A stretch of DNA of 13,594 bases from DATLCI01 sp046714215 (GTDB taxonomy: Bacteria > Acidobacteriota > Terriglobia > Terriglobales > Acidobacteriaceae), in contig JBKKBM010000057.1 in the NCBI GenBank assembly GCA_046714215.1, positions 1 to 13,594 of the forward strand, read 5' to 3'. A program made the position numbers and the translations under genes. The notes beneath the pieces are model-generated. The model was not told the origin of the DNA, did no database searches, and was given only the letters and a program-made list of their open reading frames with translations. Shown piece by piece: positions 12,021 to 13,594 of this stretch (positions within the stretch are counted from its first letter, which is position 1; each line of letters begins with the position of its first letter).

Positions 12021-13451
12021 ATGCCGACCGAACTGCGCACCTTCATGGAACTGCCCTACGAGGAACTGGAGGAGAGGAATCTGCAGGTCAAAGAGCAGCG
12101 CAAGAAGCGCGTCTCCGCGGACAAGATCCAGGAAGAGCGGATCAAGTATCTGACCGACGAGAAGCGCATCAAGGCGGTGACGGTCCTGTTCAGCGACCTC
12201 GAAGGCCGCCTCCACATGCTGGATTACGACAAGAAGTTCCTGGTCAAGAACTTTGACAACCTGACCTTCGATGGCTCGTCGATCCGCGGGTTCACCGCGC
12301 AGCGCGAAAGCGACTTGCGGCTGACCATCGACTGGTCGGCGTTCTATTGGGGCCCAGCCGACGTATTTGGCGCAGGCAAGGTGTTGGTGTTCAGCGAAGT
12401 GACCGACAAGAGTGGCGAGCCGTACAGCGCCGACATCCGCGGAGTATTGAAGTCATTCGCCGACGACCTGCATAAGAAAGAAGGCTACACGCTGCTGGCG
12501 GCCAACGAGATCGAGGGCTTCCTTTTCACCGGGGTGGACGCCGAGCAGCGTTACCATGAGACCGGCAGCTTCGAGTACGTAAACACCGGCGGCTACTACC
12601 ACTCGCTACCCGGTGACCCGCTGCGCAGCTTCATTGACACCAGCGCGGAAGTGCAGCGTGCCATGGGTTTTGAGAATGAGAAAGACCATCCGGAAGTTGC
12701 GCCCTCGCAGTTCGAGATCAACTACAGCTACGGAGAAGTGGTGGCGGCAGCGGACCAGATCCAGCTTTACAAACTCATCTGCCGGCAGGTGGCGACCAAG
12801 ATGGGATTGACGGCTTCCTTCCTGCCCAAGCCCGTGGTGGGGGTGAATGGCAACGGCATGCACACCAATGTGTCAGTGAGTAAGGGCGGAAAAAACCTGT
12901 TCTGGGACCCGAAGGGCGAAGAGAAGATGAGTGCGTTCGCGTGGTCGTTCGTTGACCGCATCCTCACCCACGCCAATGACATCTGCCTGCTGCTCAATGC
13001 CAGCGTGAACGCGTATCGCCGGCTGGATCCGCACTTTGAAGCGCCCAACCAGATCAAGGCGTCTGCCATCGACCGCGGTTCGATGGTGCGCATCCCCATC
13101 GGCAACAGCAAGAGCGCGCGGGTGGAGGTGAGGTCGGTGAGCCCGGACGCGAATCCCTACATGGTGATGTATTCGGTCTTCCGCAGCGGCTTGCAGGGAC
13201 AGACGGCGAAGATCAAGAATCTGCGCCAGGCGGAACGCTACCTGCCGGACAACGTCTACACGGCGCTCGAGAATTTCCGCGACGCGCAGTGGACCACCAA
13301 ACTAATGGGCTCAGATGTGAAGGGCCGCTACGCCGACTTGAAGCAGGCGGCGGCGGACCGGTGTCCGCGGCTGCTGGGGACCTATGTGAAAGCGCCGGAG
13401 GTGCAGTACCACCACGACGTTTATAACCAGTTCTTGTGGAATCGGTTCTAG
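12021..13451 (+). CDS. glnA: Type I glutamine synthetase
   Basis: Glutamine synthetase makes glutamine from glutamate, ammonia and ATP in the cytoplasm. The 476-residue protein has a charged N-terminal extension of about 40 residues (EEQ/K-rich), then the beta-grasp domain with FDGSSIRGF (83-91) and ESDL (96-99). Active-site residues line up with E. coli GlnA: E163 and E165 (NEIEGF), E225 and E232 (EVAPSQFEIN), H281 (GNGMHTN), R334, E340 (FEAP), R352, R357 and R371 (VEVRSVSPDANPY). Two differences stand out. N283 replaces the second His of GMHxH, and the adenylylation motif NLYDLP is replaced by KNLRQAERYLP. This suggests no GlnE-type control. ATG 12021 has AAGGAG 4 nt upstream. A gamma-glutamyl-amine ligase of the same superfamily is less likely given the intact FDGSSI segment and catalytic set. 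Confidence 0.9.
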   Translation: MPTELRTFMELPYEELEERNLQVKEQRKKRVSADKIQEERIKYLTDEKRIKAVTVLFSDLEGRLHMLDYDKKFLVKNFDNLTFDGSSIRGFTAQRESDLRLTIDWSAFYWGPADVFGAGKVLVFSEVTDKSGEPYSADIRGVLKSFADDLHKKEGYTLLAANEIEGFLFTGVDAEQRYHETGSFEYVNTGGYYHSLPGDPLRSFIDTSAEVQRAMGFENEKDHPEVAPSQFEINYSYGEVVAAADQIQLYKLICRQVATKMGLTASFLPKPVVGVNGNGMHTNVSVSKGGKNLFWDPKGEEKMSAFAWSFVDRILTHANDICLLLNASVNAYRRLDPHFEAPNQIKASAIDRGSMVRIPIGNSKSARVEVRSVSPDANPYMVMYSVFRSGLQGQTAKIKNLRQAERYLPDNVYTALENFRDAQWTTKLMGSDVKGRYADLKQAAADRCPRLLGTYVKAPEVQYHHDVYNQFLWNRF

Positions 13452-13594
13452 GGAACGAGATTGAAGATTACATCGACGCGGATGACTGTTGGAACTGGCG
13501 TCGGCCCACATTTCGCGCGCATGAACCGCCATCGCTTGACTGCGGCAATCGCCTCTTTATCCAAGTTCTTGCCTAAACTCTCGTAAACGACTGG
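13448..13594 (-). CDS. TonB C-terminal domain protein, 3' end only
   Basis: The minus strand from the right edge to a TAG at 13450-13448 encodes 48 residues of a TonB C-terminal domain. It reads LGKNLDKEAIAAVKRWRFM, then AKCGPTPVPTVIRVDVIFNLVP. The LD-x-EAI-x-AV-x-x-W-x-F pattern followed by PVPxxxxVxVxFxL is the standard ending of energy-transducer TonB or TonB-like periplasmic proteins. The rest of the gene, including any membrane anchor or other domains, is outside the window. Its stop overlaps the glnA stop in one CTAG. I found this by hand translation; no start codon is inside the window. Confidence 0.85.
   Translation of the reverse strand, partial: PVVYESLGKNLDKEAIAAVKRWRFMRAKCGPTPVPTVIRVDVIFNLVP

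Noticed and set aside
1..13594. Mobile element, prophage or CRISPR content
   Set aside because: No transposase, integrase, phage structural gene, terminal inverted repeat or regular spacer array was seen on either strand.

Overview
This 13.6 kb window looks like chromosomal core genome from a GC-rich, diderm bacterium. Gene style suggests Acidobacteriota (Terriglobia-like): a YvcK protein with an insertion, a secreted HELTH peptidase next to lepB, a PCYCGC-type protein, a SIMPL protein and a VirB10-like signal-peptide protein. This placement is inference from protein style, not from a marker gene. I see no insertion sequence, phage gene, tRNA, rRNA, CRISPR array or origin.

Layout. (1) Positions 1-2553, minus strand: lepB (signal peptidase I), a secreted zinc peptidase joined to it by a 4-nt stop/start overlap, then the 5' part of mtnP (methylthioadenosine phosphorylase), which runs off the left edge. 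(2) 2688-6593, plus strand: a secreted six-cysteine PCYCGC-like protein, then a probable operon of a TPR protein, yvcK and glmU, with a good sigma-70 promoter (TTGACG-N17-TATAAC) before the TPR gene. YvcK and GlmU link central carbon flux to cell-wall precursor supply. (3) 6699-7678: a disordered, aromatic-free protein whose Shine-Dalgarno site can pair with an upstream element, converging on a small divergent ECF-sigma-like protein that has its own intrinsic terminator. (4) 7679-8303: over 600 bases without a credible gene, containing hairpins, a pyrimidine-rich tract and the promoter of the next gene. (5) 8304-9707, plus strand: a REC-HD-GYP cyclic-di-GMP phosphodiesterase followed closely by pterin-4a-carbinolamine dehydratase. 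(6) 9758-11801: a small membrane-anchored protein on the minus strand, a SIMPL/DUF541 periplasmic protein on the plus strand, and a VirB10-like protein on the minus strand. The last two converge on a strong bidirectional terminator. (7) 12021-13594: a type I glutamine synthetase (glnA) converging on a TonB C-terminal domain gene that enters from the right edge; their stop codons share one CTAG palindrome.

Most of the window is housekeeping. I do not see a clear new multi-gene system. The points that most deserve a second look are regulatory or small-scale: the sequestered Shine-Dalgarno site at 6644-6694, four GTTCAG motifs at 19-22 bp spacing around 10135-10204, a near-leaderless lepB start with a palindrome upstream, a palindrome filling the spacer of the candidate glnA promoter, an 18-bp tandem duplication whose junction makes a stop codon, and a glutamine synthetase without the canonical adenylylation motif.
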